DNA of 64,000 bases from Pararge aegeria (GCF_905163445.1 NC_053182.1:6510001-6574000), one strand, 5' to 3'. Shown: positions 49,791 to 61,764, counted from the first letter of the stretch. Notes: generated from the sequence alone by a model not told the origin. Numbers and translations: made by a program.

Positions 49791-50956
49791 ATCATGTTAG
49801 AGAGAATACTCTTCAAATTTTATTTATGTTGTGCCAATGAGCCGATTCTAATATTGTTCATGCGAATATAATTTAATATTATCTTCGACCTCGAGTTACA
49901 CAATTCCAATAACAAATTCCTGTTTACATATTGATTTTGTATAAAGACCCCAATTGGTTTACTGTGTTACGAAGGTCGAGACCTTCCAATAGAAGCGGCT
50001 AATTCCCATCGTCCCAAGTGCACAAGGCGGCCTCAAGGTCTTTAGCCAAGCTTGCGAATCCTTTGACATTGACAGAGATTCGAGGTCTCGCTGTTCACTT
50101 CCTTGTTTACATTATTAACTGGTAGGTTGGTATTTAAAATGTGGTATGATTAATAGATTAGACAATTATTTCGAGCGAGACTGACTTATCACAGCAGTCA
50201 ACTATTATATCAGTTTAATGTGTGTTACCTACTTGTTACTCTATTGCCACAGAGAGAAGCAAGACCAAGTAACATTTGAAATTATACAATTTCAGTTACA
50301 TAAGAAATAGCACATTTCTTAATATGCAATATCCGGTGTCCCAAAACTGGATTATATCTTTTGCGGTGTCATTAGCCGGGTTTATTTAAGAGATCAAAGA
50401 CTTTCTTTCTGTAACTTTTGCGGATACTTTCAGTCATACCGCTCACACAAAGATCACAATGAGAGTAATAAACCTACTGAACGAGATTTGAAGAGCACCT
50501 AAAGAGAAAACCGTAAATATTTGTTAAGTATACAGTATTTCGTAAGCCATAAACTGGTTACTAAAATAATAAACTTTAGTTTTATTGCAATATGGCTACA
50601 ACCAGGAAAACTGTTGTAAATATTAGGAACATGTTTTTCTTACAAAGTATATATACTTATAATTGACAATTTTCCCATAGCATTTGAGATCAAAACATTA
50701 TTAACGATTTTAGATAGGAAATGAGGACAGATTTTTATTTAATTTTTTTAAATTCATTTTCATGTTCCACGTGTTTAATATTTTTACACTTTTGCATCTC
50801 TTCTTAAGATTTGAAATGTATTTAAATACAACGTCGGTGACGCTTAGTAATTTCGGGTCTGAATCGGACATTAATTACTTATTATAAGAGAATATTTTTG
50901 GAAAGTAGTTTCCTTTTGAATAATTTCGAATATATTGGTAAGAAAATGTTCTACAT

Positions 50957-50993
50957 TGATTTTTGAAAAGAGCAACTGCTCTTTCAAAAATCA
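50957..50993. repeat. 17-18 bp near-perfect palindrome
   Basis: tgatttttgaaaagagca against tgctctttcaaaaatca, one indel, 2-nt loop. Confidence 0.85.
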
Positions 50994-51134
50994 GTCTCTT
51001 GGCGGCTTCTTCTATGCACGATCAGCCTTTCAAACCGAAACAGACCAACTTTAAAAAATGAATTTATCCCACTCGGCAAGGCTTATCGACAAGTCACGTG
51101 TATCACTTACATTGCCCAGAACCTGCACGTGACC

Positions 51135-51637
51135 CTTATGGTGCTCCCACATTGCCGTTATAAAATGTTTGTAAACATTTTATAACACCAAAACATTTAC
51201 TAACAAATGTTAACAATTGTTGCACTTTGTTAGAAACTGTTACATGTTATAAGTGCTCCTACATTGATGGAAAATGTTTAAACATTTTATAACATCTAGT
51301 ATTGGCTCGCAGTTTGGTTTCGCCTTCTGAGGGCTGAGGACGTCTACACGAAAATGGAAGAAGATTTGCTCATTGGAATAGCTTTTATTTTTTGTTTAAA
51401 AAAGAAGAAAAAGCGCTCTTATTGGATGCCGCCTATCCCGCCATCACCCTTATAAAATGTTTACAAACAAAAGATAACACATGTTTTATTTTGTTATAAT
51501 TTGTTTTGTTATAAAATGTTTACTAACATTACTAAACATTTTCTAACATGAAAATTTATTTGTGATTAAATGTTTGCTAACAAATGTTTACTAACGTTAT
51601 TAAACATTTTCTAACGGCAATGTGGGAGCACCATAAG
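51135..51637. mobile_element. Non-autonomous PIF/Harbinger-like DNA element
   Basis: About 36-bp terminal inverted repeats with one mismatch (starting 'cttatggtgctcccacattg'). Many internal 'aaatgttt..aaacatttt' subterminal repeats are present. A plus-strand remnant starting ATG at 51354 reads MEEDLLIGIAFIF followed by a Lys/Arg-rich run and YW, reminiscent of the start of Harbinger transposases. A second degenerate head at about 51249 suggests a nested copy. The target-site duplication is not clear. Confidence 0.65.
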
Positions 51638-51817
51638 CGTCGACGGCTGTGAAAGATAGACACGTGGTGTCAGAAACATAGTCAACACGCCTATCTAGAT
51701 TGCTTGGTTCGGGTGGTTGCATTGCGTTGTGTAACGTGACCTAGGTATCTACCTAGTGAATGTTTTTCTGAACTTTTAATTATTCTATACTAATCTACTA
51801 TAAAAAATATCTGAAGT

Positions 51818-52110
51818 GGTATAGTCTAGTGGCAAGGAATTCGGCTACACTTTTGAGGAGGCCGAGTTCGAATCCCAGCACGCACCTCTAATATTTCAAA
51901 GTTATGAGCGTTTTTTATTTCATTAATACCACTTGCTTCAACGGTGAAGGAAAACATCGTGAGGAAATCTGCTTGCCAGAGAGTTCTTCGTAATGTTCTC
52001 AAAGGCGTGTGGAGTCCACAAATCCTCAATGGACTAGCGTTGTTGGACTACGGCCTAACCCCTATTAATATTAGATCAGTAGTGGTTAGGCCGTAGTCCA
52101 ACAACGCTAA
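51818..52110 (+). mobile_element. SINE family B with internal inverted duplication
   Basis: tRNA-like head from about 51818 (GAGTTCGAATCCC at 51864), core 'ggtgaaggaaaacatcgtga', then 'ggactacggcctaacc'. The last part is repeated in inverse: perfect 26-bp arms at 52035-52060 and 52084-52109 around a 23-nt loop. Confidence 0.85.
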
Positions 52111-52124
52111 AGTCCGTAGGTAAT

Positions 52125-52400
52125 ATTAGATCTACCTTTACCTAAGTTTCAACAATATATTAAAACACATTTAACAAATCGTAGTTACTACACGATTGAT
52201 GAATTCCTTAACGACAAGGCTGCTTGGAAGCAGGCCATTCCGCTCTCATCTCTCACAAAACAGAAAGTTTCTTGCCGGCTCTTCTCAGTGGAATCTGCTT
52301 TCTGAACCGGTGGTAGAGTCACTACAAACACTGACTTGACGTTTCAAAAGTGCTTATTAATTAAGCCTACTTAATAAATTAAGTTTGAATTTGAATACCT
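52125..52400 (+). pseudogene. Non-LTR retrotransposon, 3' end
   Basis: From 52131 the plus strand reads LPLPKFQQYIKTHL, then SYYTIDEFLNDKAAWKQA, similar to the end of the remnant at 4626. A long 3' UTR follows ('tcttgccggctcttctcagt', 'ctttctgaaccggtggtaga') and ends in 'ttaagtttgaatttgaatac'. 5'-truncated, as usual for LINEs. Confidence 0.75.
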
Positions 52401-52564
52401 TAGATCCTCCACACCGCCCCAATAATGGTTTTAATGGGTGAGTAAACCTCTTTTGTAGTTTCTCCTCTTTTGGTGAGTTGAGGAGAGTCGGGAAATTAAT
52501 AATTAATCAAGCAAGAGCTCAGAACTAAGACCTGAGCTAATATCTGTGATCATATGCTATATTT

Positions 52565-52655
52565 TCTCTATAGGAAGCTTTGGCTGTGGCTAGTGCCGGT
52601 ATGATGTTAAAAACCGATTATGGGTATGGGTCAAGGGCTAACTTTAAAAATAAGA
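52565..52655 (+). repeat. Dispersed repeat family C, short remnant
   Basis: 'ggaagctttggctgtggcta', 'aaaaaccgattatgggtatg', 'ggtcaagggctaactttaaa'. Confidence 0.5.
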
Positions 52656-53279
52656 AAAATATTGTTATTAAGCAGTCAATTATGCATCGTTATACTGGAT
52701 TAGCAGGCATGTGGATCGATTTATATTTAGTCCACGAGGTGAACGCCTTCTGGATCTGAATGGCCACAGTTCGGCCATTATCTGGGAACTATTTATGACT
52801 CTCGTTTGACATGCGCAATTTATTATACATTTTTTGTCAAAATATATTTATTGGATCCTGTCTCGTTGTCAAATTAAAGAGGAATTTCGTTTATCTTATT
52901 CAGAGATTAATTTTAAAATTTCTTCTATTAGCGTAGCTTCTCAACATTGGGTACTAGACTTTTTAATCATTGGGTACATTGACGGCCGAAGTTATTCAGA
53001 ACGCGTTTGAAGATCTTTGGGCATACTTACTGCCTGCCTACCAATTAAGAACAACTCTTTGAGTATCTTATTAATATTACCCAATTTGTCTATCTTTATA
53101 CAACAGACCTTATAACTTCTTTTTCATGAAATGATTTTTTTTCCGTCATTTTTATTTTTACAGCGCGACGAAGAAAATTTTTTACTATTTTGTCGATGAA
53201 AAAACATTCAGGAAATAATTTAATCGTGAAATAATAAACTATAATATCAAGAAAAAATTTATCTACTATTTTATTTTTT

Positions 53280-53761
53280 CATTCATTAGATCAAATTGTA
53301 TATTCTAGTGCTACCTCTGATGCATTCATTCATCGCTTACGAAATTTTACAAACAGATCAGAAAAGTTGAAGGTCTTTTATGAAACTATTCCATTCCAAA
53401 AATATTTTTTACTTCTGGCATCGATTTGGAGGTTTGTATACATCATTCATCAAGGCGTACATTCATTGCTCGTTGTTTACACTGCTATTTAATGTTCATC
53501 AATTGCTAGAGTTCAATGTAGAGCGTTACAGGAATATTTTTGAGAACAGACCTTCAGTATCATAGAAGGGCTCGTGAACTTGGGAGTTTATTTGTTTAAT
53601 GGCGATGGAGATGAAAGGCTATCCCGTGAAATTGAGAAAAACGTGGAAATATTCATAAAATACGGAGATTTTGATACCAGAGTTCGTAGTAAACTTGACC
53701 TAGTTGTTGGCCCAACAATAAGATCCAACGCAGTCATGAAAATTGCACAATGTTTCGGCTG
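53280..53761 (+). pseudogene. Decayed reading frame of unknown origin
   Basis: One plus frame is open from about 53280 to 53761 except for a TAA near 53491 and a TGA near 53545. Before the stops it reads FYETIPFQKYFLLLASIWRF; after them GVYLFNGDGDERLSREIEKN, then KYGDFDTRVRSKLDLVVGPT, ending TGA. The charged, protein-like composition after 53548 does not look like random AT-rich translation. I do not recognise a family, and no flanking TIR or poly-A tail was seen. It could be a dead host gene, a transposon ORF or an old viral insertion. Confidence 0.35.
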
Positions 53762-55499
53762 ACTCATAGGAGGTTAAGCGTTTAAAATTAGGCTAATGAG
53801 GGCTCACAAACGGAACACAGTGTCTACATCATGTATGTCGTCCTTTGCTTGTATGATACTAATTGACAGCTTAACAAAATGAAAATTTACTGTGCATTGT
53901 AAAGAACGAGAAACGAACACCTCATGGACGAGACAGTAGGAATGCAGACTTCGAAGTAAAATTAAATTTTGCCCAATTAAATGAATGATGAATTTTTAAT
54001 CGAACGATGTTCATCACTAAAAAACAGTTGTTCGTATTATGTAATTGGAAGAATTTCTCAAAAAAATGCTTTAATGAGACGGTTTAAAATATAAAGTTTA
54101 CTATGCAAGATTTGTAAGAATGTTATTATAAAAAATTTAAGAATGAATAATGAAGATATTTTTTTAATTTTTCTGCGACTTTATATTTCATTATAATTAA
54201 AATTTCATTCTGATTCGGGTACGGATTTTATGCCATTGAAATTTTAAGTACAAGAACTGATTTGCAAATTGATGTTTTCTAATCCCAATATATTGTGACA
54301 GTACCTACCTGCTAAAATAAGTTTCCTCCCATGCGAGGAGAAATGAAAAACGTAATCACTAGATGTACAAGTTGTTAAATCTCTTAAATTTATATGCATC
54401 AATATAAACTTAGTATCTAACTGAAAATTAGCCACAATGTAAAGGAGAAATACGTAAATAAACGAAAATCTTTAATACAAAACAAACTGCCAGCACGTTT
54501 ACCGTTCAGCACCCGACTTCCGGTCACATGGATGAAGTTATTAATTTCGCTTGTCAAGAAAATCCGCTGTGGTAAACCTACTTCTTATCGAATATATTTG
54601 AGTTTATGTTAGTAATTTTCTTTTTTTTATGTGAACTACTAGGTACATAGCCCGCAGAACAGCTGGACGTTGGGGTAGCAGCGTTGGTCTCTCATTTCTT
54701 CCATCAAGGGTTGTCTGGAGAAGAGTAAAGTAATAGTAATAGGCTGCCTTTGCGCAATTATTTTTGTTATTTCATCTTTTGTTTTCTCTGTAAATTGCGC
54801 AATGAAGATTTCATCTATCTATCCATCTATCGTCACCAATAAGTAATCATGTTCTGTACTAATGATATTACAAGTCAAAAGCAGTGAAACAATTAAATGA
54901 GAATCAATAGAAGATATTTGTAACTTTCCCGTAAATCTTTTACAGGTGTTCTTATTTGAAACCAACTAAAACTAAAAGTGGAGTTAAGCAAAACAAATGG
55001 CACATAAACGATAACTAACGGGTAACACCGCAGGCGGAATTCTGATAAAAAATTGGTTTTTCCGGACCCGTAGACAGTGACAAATCCATTTACCCGTACG
55101 AAATTTACCGAATGACGCGTCGAGATAATATTTTGATGTATAAATAAATGTAATAATACTATACAGTATGAAATGTATAAAATTTTAAACTATCTGATAT
55201 CGGAGTGAGATGTTTTGTCATCCACTTTTGTCGGTAATTTACCCAACACAATTAATTTGATTGAAAGGCCAATTTAAGCAGCTAAGATGCGGATTGCCTT
55301 TTCTTTTTGGATCTTAGGATACTATGTATCTTAGGAAACTATTATTATTTTGGAACTTAGGATATTTTTTGGATCTTAGGATACTAGCGTCTATTGGTGC
55401 TAAGATAAAGTGACTCATTATAATTGATATAGTCTTCTACTTGGCACCATTAATTTTCTGGGTTTTTATTTTATTTTTCATTGTACTTCAAGTACGACT

Positions 55500-55730
55500 G
55501 ACGGCCGATTGGCGCAGTGGGCAGCGACCCTGTTTTCTGAGTCCTGCTTTGGGTTCGATTCCCAAAACTGGGAAATGTTTGTGTGGTGAACATTTATGTT
55601 TCTCAGTGTCTTGGTGTTCATCTGTTTGTTATAAGTATTTCTGTATATTGTTTATAAAAATATTCGTCAGCCATCTTAGTGCCCATAACACAAGCTACGC
55701 TTACTTTGGGGCATAAAGGCGATATACATT
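55500..55730 (+). mobile_element. tRNA-derived SINE, family A, near full length
   Basis: Starts 'gacggccgattggcgcagtg', B box GGGTTCGATTC, and ends 'cccataacacaagctacgct' then 'tactttggggcataaaggcgat'. It is the best-preserved copy in the window and the reference for the tail palindromes at 39505 and 40799. Confidence 0.88.
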
Positions 55731-55859
55731 TTCGTAGTTTATTTATTATATTTATTTTTAAGAAACAAGTGAAGGATCACTACTTGTCTGTATCGGCCGG
55801 GCATTGATGGGAATGATCACTGTATTCATTTTTGTTTATTTCGTTTTCTACATATTTTT

Positions 55860-56262
55860 GAGGGTTCTTTTATTTTATTAAATTTTTTATTTTATATTTT
55901 TTTTTATTTATTTTTTTAATTAAGTATTTATAGTAGCGTATTTGTATGTTTATATGTTTGTATATATGTATGGAATATATTTTATATTTTTGTACATATC
56001 TTTAATATGTTATGTTTAGTATATACTATGTTTTATGTTTTTTTATGTTAATTTAGTTTTAAGTCCTAATATTTAATTTTGTTTGTTGTACCACCTACTT
56101 ATTTCTTATAACATTTTCTTGTATGCCTTTGGTTGCCTGGAAGAGATCGCTATTTAGCGATAAGGCCGCCAAATTGTACGTTCTACCTTATTGTGCTGTT
56201 GTATTTGTATCTCTGCAAATTTTCTCTGTGGCGTACAATAAAAGTGTATTCATTCATTCAGT
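55860..56262 (+). pseudogene. LINE 3' UTR and tail
   Basis: A T-rich stretch (55860-56090) precedes 'gcctttggttgcctggaaga', 'gcgataaggccgccaaattg' and 'gtacaataaaagtgtattca' with (attc)n. Confidence 0.65.
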
Positions 56263-56349
56263 CATTATATTTGACCTACAAGTTGACTGCAGTCTGCAAT
56301 ATCGCCTAATGGTAAGTGGTAGCGGGCTAATATGTTAAGGGTTAATTAT

Positions 56350-56640
56350 ATTAAGCCCACCGAGAGTTGCAAAGCGCATCTTCTACTCCGAACTGCAAGA
56401 TGGCAAGCGGAAACAAGGCGGCCAGCTTCTGCGGTATAAAGATGTGCTGAAGCGTCATATGAAGCAATGTTCCATTGTTCTGGCAAGATGGGAGACCTTT
56501 ACGAAAGACCGCTCACATTGGCGGCGCTTAGTGAACACGAACGTGAAGAAATTTGAGTTGTGACGACTTAAGGAGTTTGATGCTAAACGCGATGAGCTAA
56601 AGGCCCGACCACCAGCGGCCGTATCATATAACTATATTGC
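56350..56640 (+). pseudogene. Non-LTR retrotransposon ORF2 C-terminal remnant
   Basis: Plus-strand frame from about 56359: [20 protein letters not shown], then [17 protein letters not shown] and DRSHWRRLV, ending TGA at 56561. The GKR-x-x-GGQ-x-x-RYKD block is typical of LINE-encoded proteins in insects. An unrelated-looking GC-richer stretch follows to about 56760. Confidence 0.75.
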
Positions 56641-56885
56641 CTGTGTTGACGTGTAGCGATGCAGCCGAACGTTTAGCACAAAATTAGGTTATGCGAGTCA
56701 CCTAAGAGCTCACCAGCGGCGCTCTCAGCCGAAATCCGAAACAGTCGCTGTCACCGAATACGGTTAGGATTGATTGTTTGATGAAGCCCAACTTATCAGT
56801 TTCTACTCGCCATCGTATTGCAACGCAAAATTGCTGGGCGTTTTGACTTTTTCGCTAGGATGGTGACTAGCCACAGCTAAACCCT

Positions 56886-57215
56886 TGTGTTCGGTCTGAA
56901 GGGCGTGGCTTCCGGTTTAATTACAGGCACATGCGGCTTAACCCCTTCGCCTCAGGTTGATGGACACAGGGCAACAATTGGCAGGATGTGTTCAGTGGCG
57001 TGCGCAGGGTTTGTGACCAGGGTATGCATAAAGAAGGTACATGGCATAAAACGGAAAAATTCCCCATCAATACGAGTTATATAAGATAATTTGGGTATGC
57101 AGTGCTTTTGTGCATGTATGAATTGCACGCCACTGGATGTGTTCCTTGCATTATCTTGGAAGCTTTGCTCTGTTTATAGGCGATGGTTTACCACTTACCA
57201 TCAGGTGGGCTCTTG
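56886..57215 (+). repeat. Dispersed repeat family D, interrupted by a MITE
   Basis: 'tgttcggtctgaagggcgtg', 'cttcgcctcaggttgatgga', [MITE 56993-57135], 'ttgctctgtttataggcgat', 'ccacttaccatcaggtggg'. Related copies at 11280-11425 and 15215-15345. Confidence 0.7.
56993..57135. mobile_element. hAT-type MITE, 143 bp, second copy in reverse orientation
   Basis: Same family and length as 9245-9387, inverted, with TIR CAGTGGCGTGCGC at one end and an 8-bp TSD GATGTGTT at 56985-56992 and 57136-57143. It is inserted inside an older dispersed repeat (56886-57215). Confidence 0.92.
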
Positions 57216-57922
57216 GTCAATCAATTAATAATTAAAAAAAAAAACAGAAAACCCTCTCATCAGACCAGACCAATATTAATTCCCAAAACTCTCCTGCTGG
57301 GGATCGAAGCCGGGTACTCCTGCTTATAAGACCACGGTGCACACCACTACCTACGCCACACTATACCTAACCGATTTCTTACATTAATGTGTGCCCCAGT
57401 TCGATCAATTAACAGACGATCCAATGTCATAATATGTTATCATAATAACAAAGATTGTCTAAATAACCACAGTTTTGCTTGTTGGGATTAAACAGAAATT
57501 GTTTACTAGAAAGTCTGGTGGTTTCTTTGTTAATTATTATTATTTAACCCGGTTAGATGTATAACTTTGAAATTGAATATTAAGGTCATTTTTTGTTACG
57601 TTAGCATTATTAGATCGAAGCCTTGGTTTAGTTTCAATAACATCGATTATGTAAAAGTTTGATATTTACTAAAACTACTAATAGTACAAAATAATAAAGC
57701 GAATTTAAAATGTACTTTTTGTTTGATGTAAATACTACTGATGTTTTGAAATCATACTGCCATTGCATTACTCTGAGTGGGATTTCTAAATAGCTTTTTT
57801 TATGATGTCTAATTGAGAGTGTGAAAATAAAACCCTTTTGATGGAGGAACCTAAAAATTTCTACCCTATAGCAATATTTTTCTTTTTATTTGAAATATAG
57901 TTGAGTATGTCTACAGTTATTT

Positions 57923-58170
57923 GACGACAGACTGTTGAAGTGGGCAGGCGCTCTGCTTTGTGAGTCAAAGGCCGTGTTCGATTCACACAACTTGAAAATG
58001 TTTGTGTGATGAATATTAATATTTTTCAGTGTCCCATAAAAACCCATTTTATATGTATATGTATATGTATTATGCTATTTATGTATATCATAAAATTATT
58101 CATCATTAATCTTAGTACCCATAACACAAGGTGCGCTTACTTTTGGCCTTGATGGCGATGTGTGTTGTAG
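57923..58170 (+). mobile_element. tRNA-derived SINE, family A, decayed
   Basis: Head 'gacgacagactgttgaagtg' with a B-box-like TGTTCGATTC. Contains a (gtatat)n stretch near 58055 and a tail 'cccataacacaaggtgcgct'. Clear mutations relative to the 55500 copy. Confidence 0.8.
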
Positions 58171-58734
58171 TATACTCCATAGCGTGAGTGGTTACAGAAA
58201 TATGACAAATGAAAAAAGTATCGCACAAATCTTGCTTTTAACCATTTTGGTAGATTTGACGGAGCGATTACCTATAACGCTAAGTCTACCTACGTAAATT
58301 GCAAACTTTTGGCATCAGCGGTTGAGAGTTATCGCAAACGAACGTCATTTAATTACGAAATGGCTTACAAAGTAGGAAACCTGGCTTTTTGTTGCTCTTA
58401 CAATTATATCTCAGTGGTAGTATACTAATGCAAAAAATACAACAAAAAAATTTATAAACAGTTAACAATTTTCCAATAAATAATATTTTCGTTGGTATCC
58501 ACATTAGCTATGATAGTATCGTCTATAAATGTGTTCCTTCCGGATTTAGAACGTTTTTTACTTTTTAATGCGTTTGAATTTTGAATTGCCAAAAAGTATC
58601 GATACATATATATTATATCCATATCAAACAAATATAATAATATCCATTGTGATCCATCGAAAAGAAAACATCGTTTTATCGGTCAAATTTTCTAAAACTT
58701 ATTTGTACTTTGTGAAATGTTATTGTGTTTATTT

Positions 58735-58840
58735 TAACCCATTACCGGACTACTACAGGGCACGGGTCTCTCCCAAAATGAGATGGGGCAAAGGCCGTAG
58801 TCCACCACGCTTTCCCAGTGCGGATTGGTGGGCATAATTT
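58735..58840 (-). mobile_element. SINE family B, 3' fragment
   Basis: Only the end of the element: 'cccattaccggactactaca', 'gtccaccacgctttcccagt' and 'gcggattggtgggc', in minus orientation. Confidence 0.75.
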
Positions 58841-60490
58841 AGAATCTACTATATCACAATTTAATCTAAGCTCTTGACAAAAACCGTCTATAAATAAAAT
58901 TAAGAGTTGGAAAAACACCGCTACATTTCATAATAATACCTACATGTTATGGGGATTATCATGTTGCGGATACCTATTAACGAGTAGGAAAGAGTTAGCG
59001 TTAACGGAAATAAGTGGTCTCGTGTAAACCACGGATGGCTTTCTGTATCAGTTTTTAAATTTAAAAACGTCTACGAGTATGTATAATCAATTTTATCTGA
59101 GCTGAATAATTAATGTTTAAAAAATTAATTAAATTAACTATGCACTTTCCGAGGTGCTTAAGACTTTTATAACAATTATTTAACAAAGCAGCAGCTGCTA
59201 AAACGTAGGCTTCGGCTACTTCAAAGACTAGACATAACGTACATTGTACAACCTGTGTGTTCATTGGTGCGCGATTCGTAGGATTCTTTAGCCTAAAACT
59301 TAGTATTTTGAATTCCCGTTGTTCCATTATAATAATTAATTCATATTTAAATAATTATAATAATTCATGTTTAGCTAAATAGATTTTGTTTTGACTCGCT
59401 AACGTTATTGTCTATTTCTGTAGTTACGGAGGATTTGTAAAATCTTTTGATAGAGCATTGCTTGAGAAAGTCTAGTCTATATGAACGCTTCGCCCCTTAG
59501 GACTGCTGATCTGAATGGTCAGCAAGAAAGAAACTCAGAAAAGACGCTAAGCGTATCGAAGAGCTTCGGTTTGTTACTGGGGGGAAAGAGTACTAATCAG
59601 AAATTGTACCTGCGCTCACAAAGTCACTGGAAACTGCTTGTAAATATTTTTTCCCTAACAAGTCGTATCCTATGGAATCAGCCTAAATCATAGCCCTATG
59701 TCCTAAATAATATGTACAACGATGCGATTTTCTTTATCGTTGAACTAACAGCTCAAACGTAGAATATAAAAAAAATTGAGAGAATATTCTTTACCCTATA
59801 GACCTACAAAGGATTTTTTTTAATTCTACCCCTAAATCGGGGTGGAATGTTGTATAATACTTACAAACGGGTGAAATAGAGAATTACAATTATGTATGAT
59901 AGTCCTTAGTTATGAAACATTTTTTTTCGAAATATCTTCATATAATTTTGACTGGCTTTTCTTGAAAAAATAAGATTAACGTGCTACATATGTGAATTAA
60001 GCTTTGACTGTAGCTTGCTTGTTGAAAATAGGTGTAGGAACCTCGAGAAAATTGCTTAATCGCTCTCTCAAACTACGATTGCGTAAAGCTTTTCAGTTCT
60101 CTCATCTGCTAGTTAATTATCTACACCTAATATGTTATACTATATATATGTTAAACTATATAAGAGTAACTTAACTTAACTAAAATTCATACACAAGGAA
60201 CCTGGAGGCTGTTTAGTATTATTACGAAATAGATCTAGAAACATATGTCAGTATATACCAGTCTATTCGATGTGTGTAATTAATGTATTATATAAAGTGG
60301 TGAAGAAGGTTCTTAACACAGCCTCATCCATTGACATAATATGAATAATAACAACAACATAAAATTAGTAGTTAGCTATGTATAAAATACCATTAGGTAT
60401 ACTGGCAGCAAAAATCATAGAAACCCAATAATCTATTATATAAAATAAATATATTAACAAAAATACATATACTACGGTCTAGCCTCTTAC

Positions 60491-60724
60491 CTGTTAATTT
60501 ATGAAATATGCGACCTGAGCTTTCAGTTTCAGGTAAAATTTATGCAAGACAGCACTTATCTAAACAGTCTTAACACAAAACACAATACAACAATAGTTCT
60601 TGTTCATTTATGTCTCTATACAAAAAACGTTGTACGAAAAATTGATTTGATTACAGAAACGTGGATTAAACCGCACCGTGTACGCGAAATAACAAGCGAC
60701 GCGAGCGAACGGCTGTAAACGACT
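60491..60724 (-). other. Candidate non-coding leader exon of the Ras-like GTPase gene
   Basis: A strong minus-strand donor, TTAACAG|gtaagag, lies at 60491/60490. The stretch upstream to a predicted start at 60724 has one minus-strand ATG (60606-60604) opening a uORF of about 15 codons. It is the only TATA+Inr+donor set I noticed upstream of the first coding exon on that strand. Linking it to the acceptor at 42386 implies an intron of about 18 kb. Inference; it could belong to another transcript. Confidence 0.4.
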
Positions 60725-60760
60725 GGGCGGCGCTGGCGTACTGCGTTCTATATATACGTA
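60719..60760 (-). promoter_or_regulatory. Candidate TATA/initiator core promoter, minus strand
   Basis: TATATATA reads from 60756 to 60749 on the minus strand. A CAGTC initiator-like motif has its A at 60724, 32 nt from the first T of the TATA, the usual arthropod spacing. The region 60660-60740 is CpG-rich against AT-rich flanks. Confidence 0.45.
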
Positions 60761-61298
60761 TCGTAACTAGCCACATCTGCCCGCCTTGCGAGCGATTTTC
60801 ATACACAAAAATACCGGAGGAATCTGGAGCTTAATTTTCTCTGTCACTACCTTTCCCGACACAATGAGAGCGTTGATCTCCGTGCATCGAGACAGCTGAC
60901 CAGATTCTTTCAATCTGCCTCCAATGACCGACTTACTTATTAATCCGCCCTGATTTTATAGTTGCCTTATATGGTGGGACCGTAATGTGGCATACAATGA
61001 ACACTAAGCTTGATTTGTCTAATCCGCGACAACCAGACAAATTTGTGAGTCTTACATCATACCTTTTGAGTTTTTACATTCTCTCTACGCATTTTACTCA
61101 CCGAAATTGGAGCATCGTCATGAAAAGGTTGATTGTTCACAGTACAACGGAGAGTTGCAAATAACTCTTTGCAATGGTGCGGTCTCAATACATGTGATAG
61201 CGCAAAATAAGTAGCACCTAGTTCCATCGAATACATAATGGTATGGCACTTGCAACTATTAATTACGTATAGAAATCTTTATTCTTCTTTATACATTC

Positions 61299-61605
61299 AT
61301 CATCATCATCATATCAACCCATTACCGGCCCGCTACAGGGCACGGGTTTCCTCCCACAATGAGGAGGGGTTAAGGCTGTAATCCACCACGCTAAGCCAGT
61401 GCGGATTGGTGGACTCCACACACCTTTGAGAACAGTAATGACAACTCTAAGGCATGCTGGTTTCCTCACGATGTTTTCCTTCACAGATGAAGTGATATTT
61501 TAATTCCTTAAAACACACATTACTTAGAAAAGTTAGAGGCACGTGCTGGGATTCGAACTCGGCACCCCGAAAGTGAAAGTCGAAGTTCTACCCACTGGGC
61601 TTCCT
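61299..61605 (-). mobile_element. tRNA-derived SINE, family B, near full length
   Basis: Minus strand: head with 'gagttcgaatcccagcac', centre 'aaggaaaacatcgtgaggaa', then 'ccaatccgcactggcttagc' and 'gcccgtgccctgtagcgggc', ending in a (gat)n tail at 61299. Reference copy for family B. Confidence 0.88.
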
Positions 61606-61764
61606 TTATATATTTATACATTACTTATAAAGAAATAAATTCTTTAATATAACTAAAGTAAAAATGGGTCGTCTGCTAGACCGTCTACTATAATTGTATC
61701 ATCAACACCATATCAGCCGGTATACGTCAACAAACAACAAAGGTATTTTTAGGGATTTCCAAAT

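Larger units (their letters stand above)
42386..60490 (-). other. Probable leader intron or upstream region of the GTPase gene
   Basis: No coding exon is supported here. The elements seen are listed separately: SINEs, LINE fragments, a Harbinger-like element, a decayed reading frame and several palindromes. The gaps 42800-44270, 46150-47060, 47230-48000, 50000-50950, 53770-55490 and 58850-60480 are AT-rich with no gene seen. A short low-AT patch at 46030-46200 carries a 9-bp perfect palindrome (46071-46089) and could be an enhancer or alternative promoter; this is unproven. Confidence 0.35.

Noticed and set aside
59061..59693. Two ORFs (88 codons minus, 70 codons plus)
   Set aside because: No domain, splice sites or related copy in the window; part of 59490-59640 looks like dispersed repeat sequence.
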